64,000 bases of DNA from Agromyces sp. Root81 (GTDB lineage: Bacteria > Actinomycetota > Actinomycetes > Actinomycetales > Microbacteriaceae), in contig NZ_LMIR01000004.1 of the NCBI RefSeq assembly GCF_001429165.1, positions 504,923-568,922 of the forward strand. The letters run 5' to 3'. A program made the position numbers and the translations under genes. Under the pieces are notes generated by a model, which saw nothing but the letters and a program-made list of their open reading frames with translations, did no database searches and was not told the DNA's origin. Of this stretch, positions 42,304 through 50,120 are shown piece by piece (position 1 is the stretch's first letter; each line of letters opens with the position of its first letter).

Positions 42304-43523
42304 TCTCCTCGTTTGTAGCCTGGGCGTTGCGGCACGGTGCGCCAGAGCGGCGACCGCACCGGCGGCGGCGGGCCTGCGTCGTTCTTCCAGGCACCGCTCG
42401 CGACCGAGAGGATCATGACGTTCACGACGGCCGCGACGGGCACGGCGAAGAGCGCGCCGGGGATGCCCGCGACGAGCGATCCGGTCGCGACCGCGAGCAC
42501 GACGCCGAGCGGATGCACCTTCACGGCGGTGCCCATGATCAGCGGCTGCAGCACGTGGCCCTCGACCTGCTGGACGAGCAGCACGATGCCGAGCATGATG
42601 AGGGCGATCACGGGCCCGTTGTACACGAGCGCGACGAAGACGGCGAGGGCACCCGTCGCGACCGCACCGACGATCGGGATGAACGAGCCGAGGAAGACGA
42701 GGATCGCGATCGGCACGGCGAGCGGCACACCGAGGAAGAAGGCACCGAGGCCGATGCCGATCGCATCGATCGTCGCGACGAGGATCTGCACCTTGACGAA
42801 GTTCTGCAGCGTCGCCCACCCGGCTTGTCCCGCTCCGTCGATGGCGGCGCGCCCTCGACGCGGGAAGATGCCGACGATCCAGTTCCAGATGCCTCGGCCG
42901 TCGATGAGGATGAAGAGCGTCGCGAAGAGCGCGAGCAGCATGCCCGCGAGGAAGTGCCCGAACGTGGTGGTGACCGAGAGCGCACCGCTCAGGAGCACCC
43001 CGGTGTCCTGCTGCACCGACTGGATGATCTGGTCGGCCCAGTCGTTCAGTTGCGCTTCGGTGATGTGGAACGGCCCGTCGAGCAGCCAATCGCGGAAGCG
43101 ATCCCAGGCGACGAGCGACTGCTCCGCGAGCTCGTCGGATCCGCGCACGATCTGCGAGATGCCGAGGGTGAGCAGGCCCCCGACCGCGATGAGCGCGGAG
43201 AGCATCGCGGTCGTGACCGAGAGCCATTTCGGCCAGCGGCGCTTCTGCAGGAAGCCCGAGAACGGCACAAGAAGGGCGCCGATGAGCACGGCCACGAGCA
43301 TCGGGATGACGATGAGGCGCAACTGGATGATCAGGAACACCACCACGGCGAGCACGCCGCCGATGAGCAGGATGCGCCATGACCAGCCGGCGGCCAGCCG
43401 CACCCCGAACGGGATGCTCTCGGTGACCTCGCTCTGCGCGTCCTCCGCCTGCTGCGCGGGCGTTGACGTCTCCGCCACGCCCCGCGACAACCGGCCCCGT
43501 TTCCGCCCCGTGGAGTCCGTCAT
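42300..43523 (-). CDS. AI-2E family transporter
   Basis: 407-aa membrane protein with about eight helices and the family core L-I-D-G-R-G-I-W-N-W-I-V-G and V-L-L-V-Q-Q-V-E-G-H-V-L-Q-P-L-I-M-G. The family includes AI-2 exporter TqsA and Na+/H+ antiporters; the substrate is not known here. The N-terminal 45 residues are hydrophilic. ATG 43523 lies 6 nt after TAGACT (43535-43530), a leaderless arrangement. First gene of a two-gene unit with ilvA. Confidence 0.87.
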   Translation of the reverse strand: MTDSTGRKRGRLSRGVAETSTPAQQAEDAQSEVTESIPFGVRLAAGWSWRILLIGGVLAVVVFLIIQLRLIVIPMLVAVLIGALLVPFSGFLQKRRWPKWLSVTTAMLSALIAVGGLLTLGISQIVRGSDELAEQSLVAWDRFRDWLLDGPFHITEAQLNDWADQIIQSVQQDTGVLLSGALSVTTTFGHFLAGMLLALFATLFILIDGRGIWNWIVGIFPRRGRAAIDGAGQAGWATLQNFVKVQILVATIDAIGIGLGAFFLGVPLAVPIAILVFLGSFIPIVGAVATGALAVFVALVYNGPVIALIMLGIVLLVQQVEGHVLQPLIMGTAVKVHPLGVVLAVATGSLVAGIPGALFAVPVAAVVNVMILSVASGAWKNDAGPPPPVRSPLWRTVPQRPGYKRGE

Positions 43524-43596
43524 CGCTCCAGTCTAGGCGCGGCGTATGAACGGGGCGGCATGGGCAGCGGATGCCCCGCGTCCGCGTCGGTCTACG

Positions 43597-43619
43597 ATGT
43601 CGGCCGTCCCCGCTATCGT
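43597..43619 (+). promoter_or_regulatory. PafBC/RecA-NDp-like promoter of ycaQ
   Basis: ATGTCGGCCG (43597-43606), 7-nt spacer, TATCGT (43614-43619), then 9 nt to ATG 43629. Gap to the start is slightly longer than in the other elements of this type. Confidence 0.5.
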
Positions 43620-43628
43620 CGAGGCATC

Positions 43629-44843
43629 ATGGTCGACGTCGTCAGCCCCGCCCTCGCCCGCCGCATCGCGCTGGCGGCCCAGGGATTCACCCGCCCGCTC
43701 CCCGAGGCGCCGGGCACGCGCGCCGTCAACGGGGTCATCGATCGCCTCTCGTTGCTCCAGATCGACTCGGTCAACGTCTTCGAGCGGAGCCACTACCTGC
43801 CCGCGTTCAGCCGGGTCGGCGCCTACGACCGAACCGCGCTCGACCGCATCACGACCGGTCGCCGCGGGCGCATGGTCGAGTACTGGGCGCACCAGGCCGC
43901 CTACATCCCGCGCGAGCTGTGGCCGCTCTTCGAGTTCCGGCGCGAGGCCTACCGCGCCGCGGGCAGCGACTGGGGCGGCTGGGTCGCCGAGAACGCGCCC
44001 CTGGCCGAGTGGCTTCGAGCCGAGCTCGCCGCGAACGGCCCCATGCGGGCGAGCGAGATCGAGCACGACTCCAACGAGCGGCGCGGCCCCTGGTGGGGCT
44101 GGTCCGACGTCAAGCGCACGCTCGAGATGATGTTCCGCACGGGCGACGTCGTGTGCGTCGAGCGACGGCGCTTCGAGCGCGTCTACGCACTCCCCGAGCA
44201 GGCGCTGCCGGGCGAGCTGCTCGGCAGCGCCCCGGCAGAGGCCGACGCCGTGCGGGAGCTCGTGGGGCTCGCGGCATCCGCTCAGGGCATCGCGACCGAG
44301 GCCGACCTCGCCGACTACTGGCGCATGAAGCGGGCGCCGGTGCGGCAGGCGATCACCGAACTCGAAGACTCCGGGGTGCTGCTGCCGGTCGAGGTGCCCG
44401 GGTGGACCACCGGGGCGCGTCGGACCCCGGCCTGGCTGCACCGCGACGCGAGACGACCGCGCCGCATCGAGACCGCCGCGGTGCTCTCGCCGTTCGATCC
44501 CGTGGTGTGGTTCCGGCCGCGCACCGAGCGGCTCTTCGACTTCCACTACCGCATCGAGATCTACACGCCCGAGCCCGATCGCAAGTTCGGGTACTACTCG
44601 CTGCCGGTGCTCATCGACGACCGTGTCGTCGGCCGGGTCGACCTGAAGAGCGACCGGCAGGCCGGCGTGCTGCGGGTGCAGTCCGCGTGGAGCGAGCCCG
44701 GGGCGCCGGCCGACACCGCGGCGCGACTCGTGCCGGTGCTGCGGCGTGCGGCCGCCTGGCAGGGACTCGACGAGGTGACGGTCACGGGTCGGGGCGACCT
44801 CTCCCCCGCGCTGGCGGCAGAGCTCCGCACGGCGGCCGCCTGA
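43629..44843 (+). CDS. ycaQ: YcaQ-type winged-helix DNA glycosylase (HTH_42)
   Basis: 404-aa protein of the YcaQ/AlkX family, which unhooks DNA interstrand crosslinks in E. coli and Streptomyces (AZL). Family segments: L-S-L-L-Q-I-D-S-V-N-V-F-E-R-S-H-Y-L-P-A-F-S-R-V-G, E-Y-W-A-H-Q-A-A-Y-I-P, P-W-W-G-W-S-D-V-K-R-T-L-E and L-S-P-F-D-P-V-V-W. The E. coli catalytic motif is Q-x-Q; here the corresponding region reads H-Q-A, close to the YcaQ-like variants. ATG 43629. It has a damage-type promoter, consistent with a repair role. Confidence 0.88.
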   Translation: MVDVVSPALARRIALAAQGFTRPLPEAPGTRAVNGVIDRLSLLQIDSVNVFERSHYLPAFSRVGAYDRTALDRITTGRRGRMVEYWAHQAAYIPRELWPLFEFRREAYRAAGSDWGGWVAENAPLAEWLRAELAANGPMRASEIEHDSNERRGPWWGWSDVKRTLEMMFRTGDVVCVERRRFERVYALPEQALPGELLGSAPAEADAVRELVGLAASAQGIATEADLADYWRMKRAPVRQAITELEDSGVLLPVEVPGWTTGARRTPAWLHRDARRPRRIETAAVLSPFDPVVWFRPRTERLFDFHYRIEIYTPEPDRKFGYYSLPVLIDDRVVGRVDLKSDRQAGVLRVQSAWSEPGAPADTAARLVPVLRRAAAWQGLDEVTVTGRGDLSPALAAELRTAAA

Positions 44844-44875
44844 GCGGCGGATCGCCTGAGCGGCGGATCGCCTAG
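44839..44875. repeat. 16-bp tandem repeat across the ycaQ stop
   Basis: Two identical 16-bp units (44839-44854, 44855-44870) and a 4-bp start of a third. Each full unit contains a TGA; the first is the ycaQ stop and the end overlaps the htpX stop on the other strand. Confidence 0.95.
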
Positions 44876-45750
44876 AACGCGCCGCCCATCTCCTCGAGCC
44901 GCTTGATGCGCTCTTCGATCGGCGGGTGGGTGGCGAAGAGCTTGTCCATGACGCCCGGCTTCAGCGGGTCGGCGATCCAGAGGTGGGCCATCGACGAGTT
45001 CTGACGCTTCATCGGCCGGCCGTACGTGTCGAGCTTCGCGAGGGCACGGGCGAGCGCGTCGGGGTGGCGGGTCGTCATCGCACCCGTGGCATCCGCGAGG
45101 TACTCGCGCTGGCGCGAGACGGCGAGTTGCACGAGGCTCGCGACGAGCGGCGCGATGAGCATCGCGACGATGCCGAAGATCATGACGACCGGATTGCCGT
45201 TGTTGTTGCCTCGGCCACCGAAGAAGGCCATGCGCACGAGCATGTCGGAGATGAAACCGACCGCGACGACGAGCCCGAAGACGATCATCGAGAGGCGGAT
45301 GTCGTAGTTGCGCACGTGCCCGAGCTCGTGGGCCATGACGCCCTCGAGCTCCGCGTCGTCCATGATCTCGAGCAGACCCGTGGTCGCTGCGACCACGGCG
45401 TGTTCGGGGTCACGGCCGGTGGCGAATGCGTTGGGCGCGGGATCGGAGATCACGAACACCCGCGGCATCGGCGTGCCAGTGGTGATCGAGAGGTTCTCGA
45501 CGGTGCGCCAGAGCCGGGGGTGGTCGGCCTTGGAGTGCAGCTCGACCGCGCCCGACATCGAGAGCGCCTGCCGGTCGGCGGTGAAGTACTGGAACAGCGC
45601 GTACGCGGTCGCGATGACGAGCGTCACGACGACGATCGTGACGTCTTGGTAGATGAACGCCGCGAGCCAGCCCAACCCGCCGATGATGGCGAGGAAGAAC
45701 AGGATGATGAAGACGGTGTTGCGTTTGTTCTTCGCGATCGCGCGGTACAA
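44872..45750 (-). CDS. htpX: M48 family membrane zinc metalloprotease (HtpX-like)
   Basis: 292-aa protease with N-terminal helices (about 14-32 and 36-52), the zinc motif H-E-L-G-H near residue 140, two further helices and the third ligand in R-Q-R-E-Y-L-A-D-A (Glu). HtpX degrades misfolded membrane proteins in envelope stress. TTG start at 45750 follows AAGGG; lemA ends 9 bp upstream, and lemA-htpX is a common gene pair. Confidence 0.92.
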   Translation of the reverse strand: MYRAIAKNKRNTVFIILFFLAIIGGLGWLAAFIYQDVTIVVVTLVIATAYALFQYFTADRQALSMSGAVELHSKADHPRLWRTVENLSITTGTPMPRVFVISDPAPNAFATGRDPEHAVVAATTGLLEIMDDAELEGVMAHELGHVRNYDIRLSMIVFGLVVAVGFISDMLVRMAFFGGRGNNNGNPVVMIFGIVAMLIAPLVASLVQLAVSRQREYLADATGAMTTRHPDALARALAKLDTYGRPMKRQNSSMAHLWIADPLKPGVMDKLFATHPPIEERIKRLEEMGGAF

Positions 45751-45759
45751 CGCCGGCCC

Positions 45760-46326
45760 TTAGAACTGGACGCGCGGAGGCTCGGCGATCGCCGCCGGCT
45801 CCGTGACCTCGAAGAAGTCGCGCTCGTGGAAGCCGAGGCCGCGCACGAACAGGGTGTTCGGGAAGACCTTGATCTTCGTGTTGAGCTCGCGCACACCGCC
45901 GTTGTAGAACCGGCGCGAGGCCTGGATCTTGTCTTCGGTGTCGACCAGCTCGGACTGGAGCTGCAGGAAGTTCTGGCTGGCCTGCAGCTGCGGGTACGCC
46001 TCGGCGACGGCGAAGATCGACTTCAGCGCCTGCTGCATGTGGTTCTCGGCCGCACCGGCCTGGGCTGGGCCCTGAGCCGAGAGCGTCTCGGCGCGCGCCT
46101 GGGTGACGGACTCGAAGACCGACTTCTCGTGCGCCGCGTAGCCCTTGACCGCCTCGATGAGGTTCGGGATCAGGTCGGCACGACGCTTCAGCTGCACCGT
46201 GATGTCGCTCCATGCCTCATCGACGCGCACGTTCAGCGTGACGAGGGAGTTGTACGTGGCCCAGAGGTAGATGCCGATGATCACCACGAGCGCAACGACG
46301 ATGATGACGGGGATGAGCCATTCCAT
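45760..46326 (-). CDS. lemA: LemA family protein
   Basis: 188-aa protein: one N-terminal membrane helix (residues 4-25, with Y-L-W-A-T-Y-N-S-L-V) and a four-helix cytoplasmic or periplasmic bundle with V-D-E-A-W-S-D-I-T-V-Q-L-K-R-R-A-D-L-I-P-N-L-I-E-A-V-K-G-Y, the LemA signature. Function is undefined but linked to the neighbouring M48 protease. Start ATG 46326 begins the membrane helix; an in-frame extension to 46374 is less likely. Confidence 0.92.
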   Translation of the reverse strand: MEWLIPVIIVVALVVIIGIYLWATYNSLVTLNVRVDEAWSDITVQLKRRADLIPNLIEAVKGYAAHEKSVFESVTQARAETLSAQGPAQAGAAENHMQQALKSIFAVAEAYPQLQASQNFLQLQSELVDTEDKIQASRRFYNGGVRELNTKIKVFPNTLFVRGLGFHERDFFEVTEPAAIAEPPRVQF

Positions 46327-46459
46327 GGCACGGACTCCTAAGCGCTCTGAGCGACGGTTGCTGTGTCCGGTCATTCTACCGAGCGGGCCTCCGCGTGAGC
46401 TGTGCTTCCCATGAGACTCGGAGGAACCGGAGAGCTGTCTCCGGGCGTAGGCTCAGCCT

Positions 46460-47122
46460 GTGACGGAGCACCCGGAACGCCGTCGGCGAGGACGCCCCCG
46501 CGGGGCCAACGCGGGCGACACCCGCGCGCGCATCCTGGCCGCCGCGACGGCCGAGTTCGCAGAGCACGGCTACGAGGCGGCGTCGATGCGCGCGATCGCC
46601 CGCCGGGCGGACGTCGATCCCGCGTTGGTGCACCACTACTTCGACGGCAAGCAGGCGCTCGTCGCCGAGGTCGTCGAGGTGCCGCTGCGTCCTGAGCGGG
46701 TCGTGCGGGAGGCGCTCGCCGCCCCGATCGAGGAGCTCGGCGGACGCCTGGTGCGCGCGGTGCTCACGGCGTGGGACTCCGGTGCCGTTCGACCTGCCGC
46801 CGTGGCGGCACTGCGCTCGGCGATCGGGCAGGGGCCGGTCGCCAGGATGCTCCGCGAGTTCCTGCGCCACGAGATCATGCAGCGCATCGCCACCGCGCTG
46901 GGCGATGCCGATGATGCCGACCTTCGGGCGGAACTCGCCGCCTCGCAGCTCGTCGGGGTCATCATGGTGCGCTACGTGCTCGAGTTCGAGCCGGTCGCGT
47001 CGGCCGACATCGAGGAGCTCGTGCGCCGGGTCGGCCCGGCCGTGCAATGGCACCTGACCGGGAGTCCTGAATCGCTTGACAGCGCGGCGCCGTCGGCGAA
47101 GGATTCGGCACATGATGAATAA
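46460..47122 (+). CDS. TetR-family regulator of the ABC-2 operon
   Basis: 220-aa regulator: A-R-I-L-A-A-A-T-A-E-F-A-E-H-G-Y-E-A-A-S-M-R-A-I-A-R-R-A-D-V-D-P-A-L-V-H-H-Y-F (HTH at about 40-62), then a TetR_C_33-like helical domain. GTG 46460 lies 6 nt after TAGGCT (46448-46453): a leaderless start. It overlaps the ABC ATPase gene by 11 bp and likely represses this operon; no clear palindrome is visible in the promoter. Confidence 0.88.
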   Translation: MTEHPERRRRGRPRGANAGDTRARILAAATAEFAEHGYEAASMRAIARRADVDPALVHHYFDGKQALVAEVVEVPLRPERVVREALAAPIEELGGRLVRAVLTAWDSGAVRPAAVAALRSAIGQGPVARMLREFLRHEIMQRIATALGDADDADLRAELAASQLVGVIMVRYVLEFEPVASADIEELVRRVGPAVQWHLTGSPESLDSAAPSAKDSAHDE

Positions 47123-47903
47123 CTCGGATGCCACGGCCCACGCCGCATCCGGCGCCGCGGTCATCGTGGAGGACCTGACCGTCGTCCGCGGGGGCGCAAC
47201 GGCGCTCGATCGGCTCTCGCTCGCCGTGCCGCGCGGGCACGTCATCGGCCTGCTCGGCCCGAGCGGCAGCGGCAAGACGACCCTGATGCGCGCGATCGTC
47301 GGCGTGCAGCTCGTGAAGTCGGGCACGATCGAAGTGCTTGGGCTGCCGGCGGGCAGTCGGGCACTCCGCACCCGCATGGGCTACGTGACCCAGCAGGCGA
47401 GCGTGTACGACGACCTCTCGGTGCGGCAGAACCTCGCCTACTTCCGGCGCATCATCGGCGCACCGGCATCCGATATCGACCGCGTCGTCGAACGCACCGA
47501 CCTCGGCTCGGTCGCCGGCCGGCTCGTCGGGTCGCTCTCGGGCGGCCAGCGCAGCCGCGTCTCGCTGGCCGCGGCACTCCTCGGCGACCCCGAGGTGCTC
47601 GTGCTCGACGAACCCACGGTCGGCCTCGACCCCGTGCTGCGCGTCGAGCTCTGGGGGCTGTTCCGCAGCCTCGCCGACGACGGCGCGACCCTGCTCATCT
47701 CGAGCCACGTCATGGACGAGGCGAAGCGCTGCGACCGGCTGCTGCTCCTCCGCGACGGTCGGCTGCTCGCCGACGACACCGTGCGGGGCCTGCTCCGGGT
47801 CACCGGCACCGACGACGTCGAGCAGGCCTTCCTCCGCCTCATCGAGCGGGGCGAGCCCGACCTGCGCCCGACGACCGAGACGGAGACGGAGACGGAGCGA
47901 TGA
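47112..47903 (+). CDS. ABC transporter ATP-binding protein
   Basis: 263-aa ATPase: Walker A G-P-S-G-S-G-K-T-T, signature L-S-G-G-Q-R-S-R-V, Walker B V-L-V-L-D-E-P-T-V-G-L-D, H-loop I-S-S-H-V-M-D-E. The class is that of drug/antibiotic exporters of the ABC-2 type (DrrA-like). Start ATG 47112 or 47115 overlaps the tetR end; the stop overlaps the permease ATG. The C-terminus ends in a run of T-E-T-E-T-E-T-E-R. Confidence 0.9.
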   Translation: MMNNSDATAHAASGAAVIVEDLTVVRGGATALDRLSLAVPRGHVIGLLGPSGSGKTTLMRAIVGVQLVKSGTIEVLGLPAGSRALRTRMGYVTQQASVYDDLSVRQNLAYFRRIIGAPASDIDRVVERTDLGSVAGRLVGSLSGGQRSRVSLAAALLGDPEVLVLDEPTVGLDPVLRVELWGLFRSLADDGATLLISSHVMDEAKRCDRLLLLRDGRLLADDTVRGLLRVTGTDDVEQAFLRLIERGEPDLRPTTETETETER

Positions 47904-48634
47904 CCCTCAGCCGCACCTTCGCGACCACCGGCCGGGTGCTCGGCCAGATCCGCCACGACCACCGCACCGTCGCCCTCCTCCTCGTGGTGCCGAGCCTGCT
48001 CATCGGCCTCGTCGCCTGGATCTTCGTCGACACCGACGTCTTCACCGACATCGGCCCCGCGATGATCGCCCTCTTCCCGTTCATCGTCATGTTCCTCGTG
48101 ACGAGCATCTCGACCCTCAGGGAGCGTCGCAGCGGCACCCTCGAACGACTGCTCTCGATGCCGATGGGCAAGGGCGACTTCATCCTCGGCTACGCCCTCG
48201 CCTTCGGCCTGCTGGCCGTGTTCCAGACCGCGATCGCCGTCTCGTTCGCCGTGTGGGTGTGCGGACTCGAGATCGAGGGGTCGATCTGGCTCCTCTTCGC
48301 CGTGGCGGTCGCCGACGCCCTGCTCGGCACCGCGCTCGGCCTCCTCGCGAGCGCGTTCGCGCGCTCCGAGTTCCAGGTCGTGCAGTTCATGCCGCTCATC
48401 GTCTTCCCGCAGATCCTGCTCGGCGGCATCTTCATCCCCCGCGACCAGCTGCCCGCCGCCCTCGAGGCGATCAGCGAATGGCTGCCGCTGAGCTTCGCGA
48501 TCGACGCACTGCAGGCCGTCGCCGCCGACTCGGAGAGCGCCGCCTGGATCACGGCGAAGATCCTCGTGATCGCGGCGTGGATCGTCGGCTCGATCGTGCT
48601 CGGATCGATCACGCTGCGTCGCCGCACGGCCTGA
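47900..48634 (+). CDS. ABC-2 type permease
   Basis: 244-aa permease with six predicted helices, typical ABC2_membrane pattern (S-T-L-R-E-R-R-S-G-T-L-E-R-L-L-S-M-P-M-G-K-G-D-F-I-L-G-Y and the P-Q-I-L-L-G-G-I-F-I-P loop). Pairs with the preceding ATPase to form an exporter of unknown substrate. Overlap ATGA with the ATPase gene. A long hairpin follows. Confidence 0.9.
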   Translation: MTLSRTFATTGRVLGQIRHDHRTVALLLVVPSLLIGLVAWIFVDTDVFTDIGPAMIALFPFIVMFLVTSISTLRERRSGTLERLLSMPMGKGDFILGYALAFGLLAVFQTAIAVSFAVWVCGLEIEGSIWLLFAVAVADALLGTALGLLASAFARSEFQVVQFMPLIVFPQILLGGIFIPRDQLPAALEAISEWLPLSFAIDALQAVAADSESAAWITAKILVIAAWIVGSIVLGSITLRRRTA

Positions 48635-48638
48635 TCGA

Positions 48639-48678
48639 CGACGAGGGGCGGATGCCACGCGGCATCCGTCCCTCGTCG
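48639..48678. terminator. Bidirectional terminator with paired CGGATGCC/GGCATCCG
   Basis: 18-bp stem with one G-U pair (48639-48656 with 48661-48678) and a 4-nt loop, between the convergent ABC-2 permease and FAD-oxidase genes. The octamer pair forms the loop-proximal half of the stem. Confidence 0.85.
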
Positions 48679-48688
48679 GATCTGCGAG

Positions 48689-50002
48689 CTAGGCGCCGAG
48701 CACCCGGTCGAGGTACGGATTCGCGAAACGCCGCTCGGGGTCGAGCTCGTCCCGCACCCGCAGGAAGTCGTCGAAGCGCGGATACACCTCGCGCAGCGAC
48801 TCGGCGTCGCGCGTGTGCATCTTGCCCCAGTGCGGGCGTCCGCCGTAGCCGCGCATGATCGCCTCGACCGCGGCGAAGTACTCGGTCGGGTCCTCACGGT
48901 AGTAGCGGTGCACGGCGATGTAGCCCGACTCGCGGCCGTGGGCCGTCGAGAGCCAGTTGTCATCGGATGCCGCGGCGCGCACCTCGATCGGGAAGCTGAT
49001 GCGCCATCCCTTCCGCTCGATGAGGTCGCGCACCTCGCGCATGGCCTCGGGCACCGCCGCGAGCGGCACCGCGTACTCCATCTCGCGGAACCGCACCGTG
49101 CGGTTCGTGATGTACACCTTCGGCGAGAAGTCGGCGAAGTCGCGGTCGCCCGTGAGCTTCTCGACCTGGCGGGCGAACACCGGCACGACCCCCGGGGCGA
49201 CCGTGCCGAGCGCGCAGACGCCGCGGTACGCGCCGTTCGCGAGCAGTTCGTCGTCGACCCAGCGCGAGAGACGCCCGAGCGGACGCCGAGGAGCATCGCC
49301 CGGCAGCCGGGTGTTCGTCTTCGTGAGGGCCGCCTCGGTGTGCGGGAACCAGTAGAACTCGAAGTGGTCGGCCGCGCGCACGCGCTCCTCCCAGCCGTCG
49401 AGCACCTCGCCGAGCGGCTCGGGCTTCTCGACGGCGTGCAGCACGTACCGCGGCACGAGCTGCAGCGTCACGTCGACGAGCACGCCGAGCGCACCGAGGC
49501 CGAGGCGCACAGCAGGCAGCAGCTCGGAGCGCTCGGTCTCGCTCACGGTGATGAGTTCGCCCGTGCCGGTCACGAGGCGGGCGGCGACGATCTGGGTGGC
49601 GAGCCCGCCGAACCCGAGGCCCGTGCCGTGGGTGCCGGTCGAGGTCGCACCCGAGATCGTCTGCCGGTCGATGTCGCCCATGTTCGCGAGCGCGAGCCCG
49701 TACGGCGCGAGCAGCTCGGGCAGCTCGTGCAGCCGGGTGCCGGCGCCGAGGGTGACCCGGCCCGTCGCGACATCCGCGTCGATGACTCCCGAGACGCCGG
49801 TCATGTCGAGCTGCACGCCCGGCGCGACCGCGATGCCGGTGAAGCTGTGGCCCGAACCGACGGGCTTGATCGGCAGGCCGGATGCCGCGGCCGCCGTGAC
49901 CGCCCGCTGCACCGCCTCGGCACTGGCCGGACGCTCCACGCGAAGGGGCCGCACCGACTCCGTGCGACCCCAGTTGCGCCAAGTGGCTCCGGTCGCGGTC
50001 AC
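48689..50002 (-). CDS. FAD-dependent sugar-lactone oxidase (D-arabinono-1,4-lactone oxidase family)
   Basis: 437-aa VAO/PCMH-type flavoprotein: FAD-binding segment with V-G-S-G-H-S-F-T-G-I-A (residues 45-55), T-G-T-H-G-T-G, and the C-terminal ALO domain with G-G-R-P-H-W-G-K-M-H and P-E-R-R-F-A-N-P-Y-L. H-W-G-K is the aldonolactone-oxidase motif. GTG 50002 starts V-T-A-T-G-A-T-W; upstream, the same start region is repeated three more times. Last gene of a tetR-MFS-deaminase-oxidase unit; the physiological substrate is unknown. Confidence 0.9.
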   Translation of the reverse strand: MTATGATWRNWGRTESVRPLRVERPASAEAVQRAVTAAAASGLPIKPVGSGHSFTGIAVAPGVQLDMTGVSGVIDADVATGRVTLGAGTRLHELPELLAPYGLALANMGDIDRQTISGATSTGTHGTGLGFGGLATQIVAARLVTGTGELITVSETERSELLPAVRLGLGALGVLVDVTLQLVPRYVLHAVEKPEPLGEVLDGWEERVRAADHFEFYWFPHTEAALTKTNTRLPGDAPRRPLGRLSRWVDDELLANGAYRGVCALGTVAPGVVPVFARQVEKLTGDRDFADFSPKVYITNRTVRFREMEYAVPLAAVPEAMREVRDLIERKGWRISFPIEVRAAASDDNWLSTAHGRESGYIAVHRYYREDPTEYFAAVEAIMRGYGGRPHWGKMHTRDAESLREVYPRFDDFLRVRDELDPERRFANPYLDRVLGA

Positions 50003-50052
50003 AGGGACTCCTCGGTTCGCTTCACGTGCCAGATGGCTCCCGTCGCGGTCAC
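49999..50052 (-). CDS. Mini-ORF C: 17-aa duplicate of the oxidase start
   Basis: GTG 50052 opens V-T-A-T-G-A-I-W-H-V-K-R-T-E-E-S-L, then TGA overlapping the oxidase GTG (GTGA). GAGGAG lies 5 nt before the GTG. The first eight residues repeat those of the oxidase with one change (Ile for Thr). It could couple translation of the oxidase to the upstream gene. Confidence 0.4.
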   Translation of the reverse strand: MTATGAIWHVKRTEESL

Positions 50053-50120
50053 GGGGACTCCTCATTTCGAGCCGCATCGCGACCCGCGCTCACGTGCCAA
50101 GTGGCTCCGGTCGCGGTCAC
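50049..50120 (-). CDS. Mini-ORF B: 23-aa duplicate of the oxidase start
   Basis: GTG 50120 opens V-T-A-T-G-A-T-W-H-V-S and continues for 23 codons to a TGA that overlaps the GTG of mini-ORF C. Its first 25 nt are identical to the start of the oxidase gene, and it has its own GAGGAG. Confidence 0.4.
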   Translation of the reverse strand: MTATGATWHVSAGRDAARNEESP

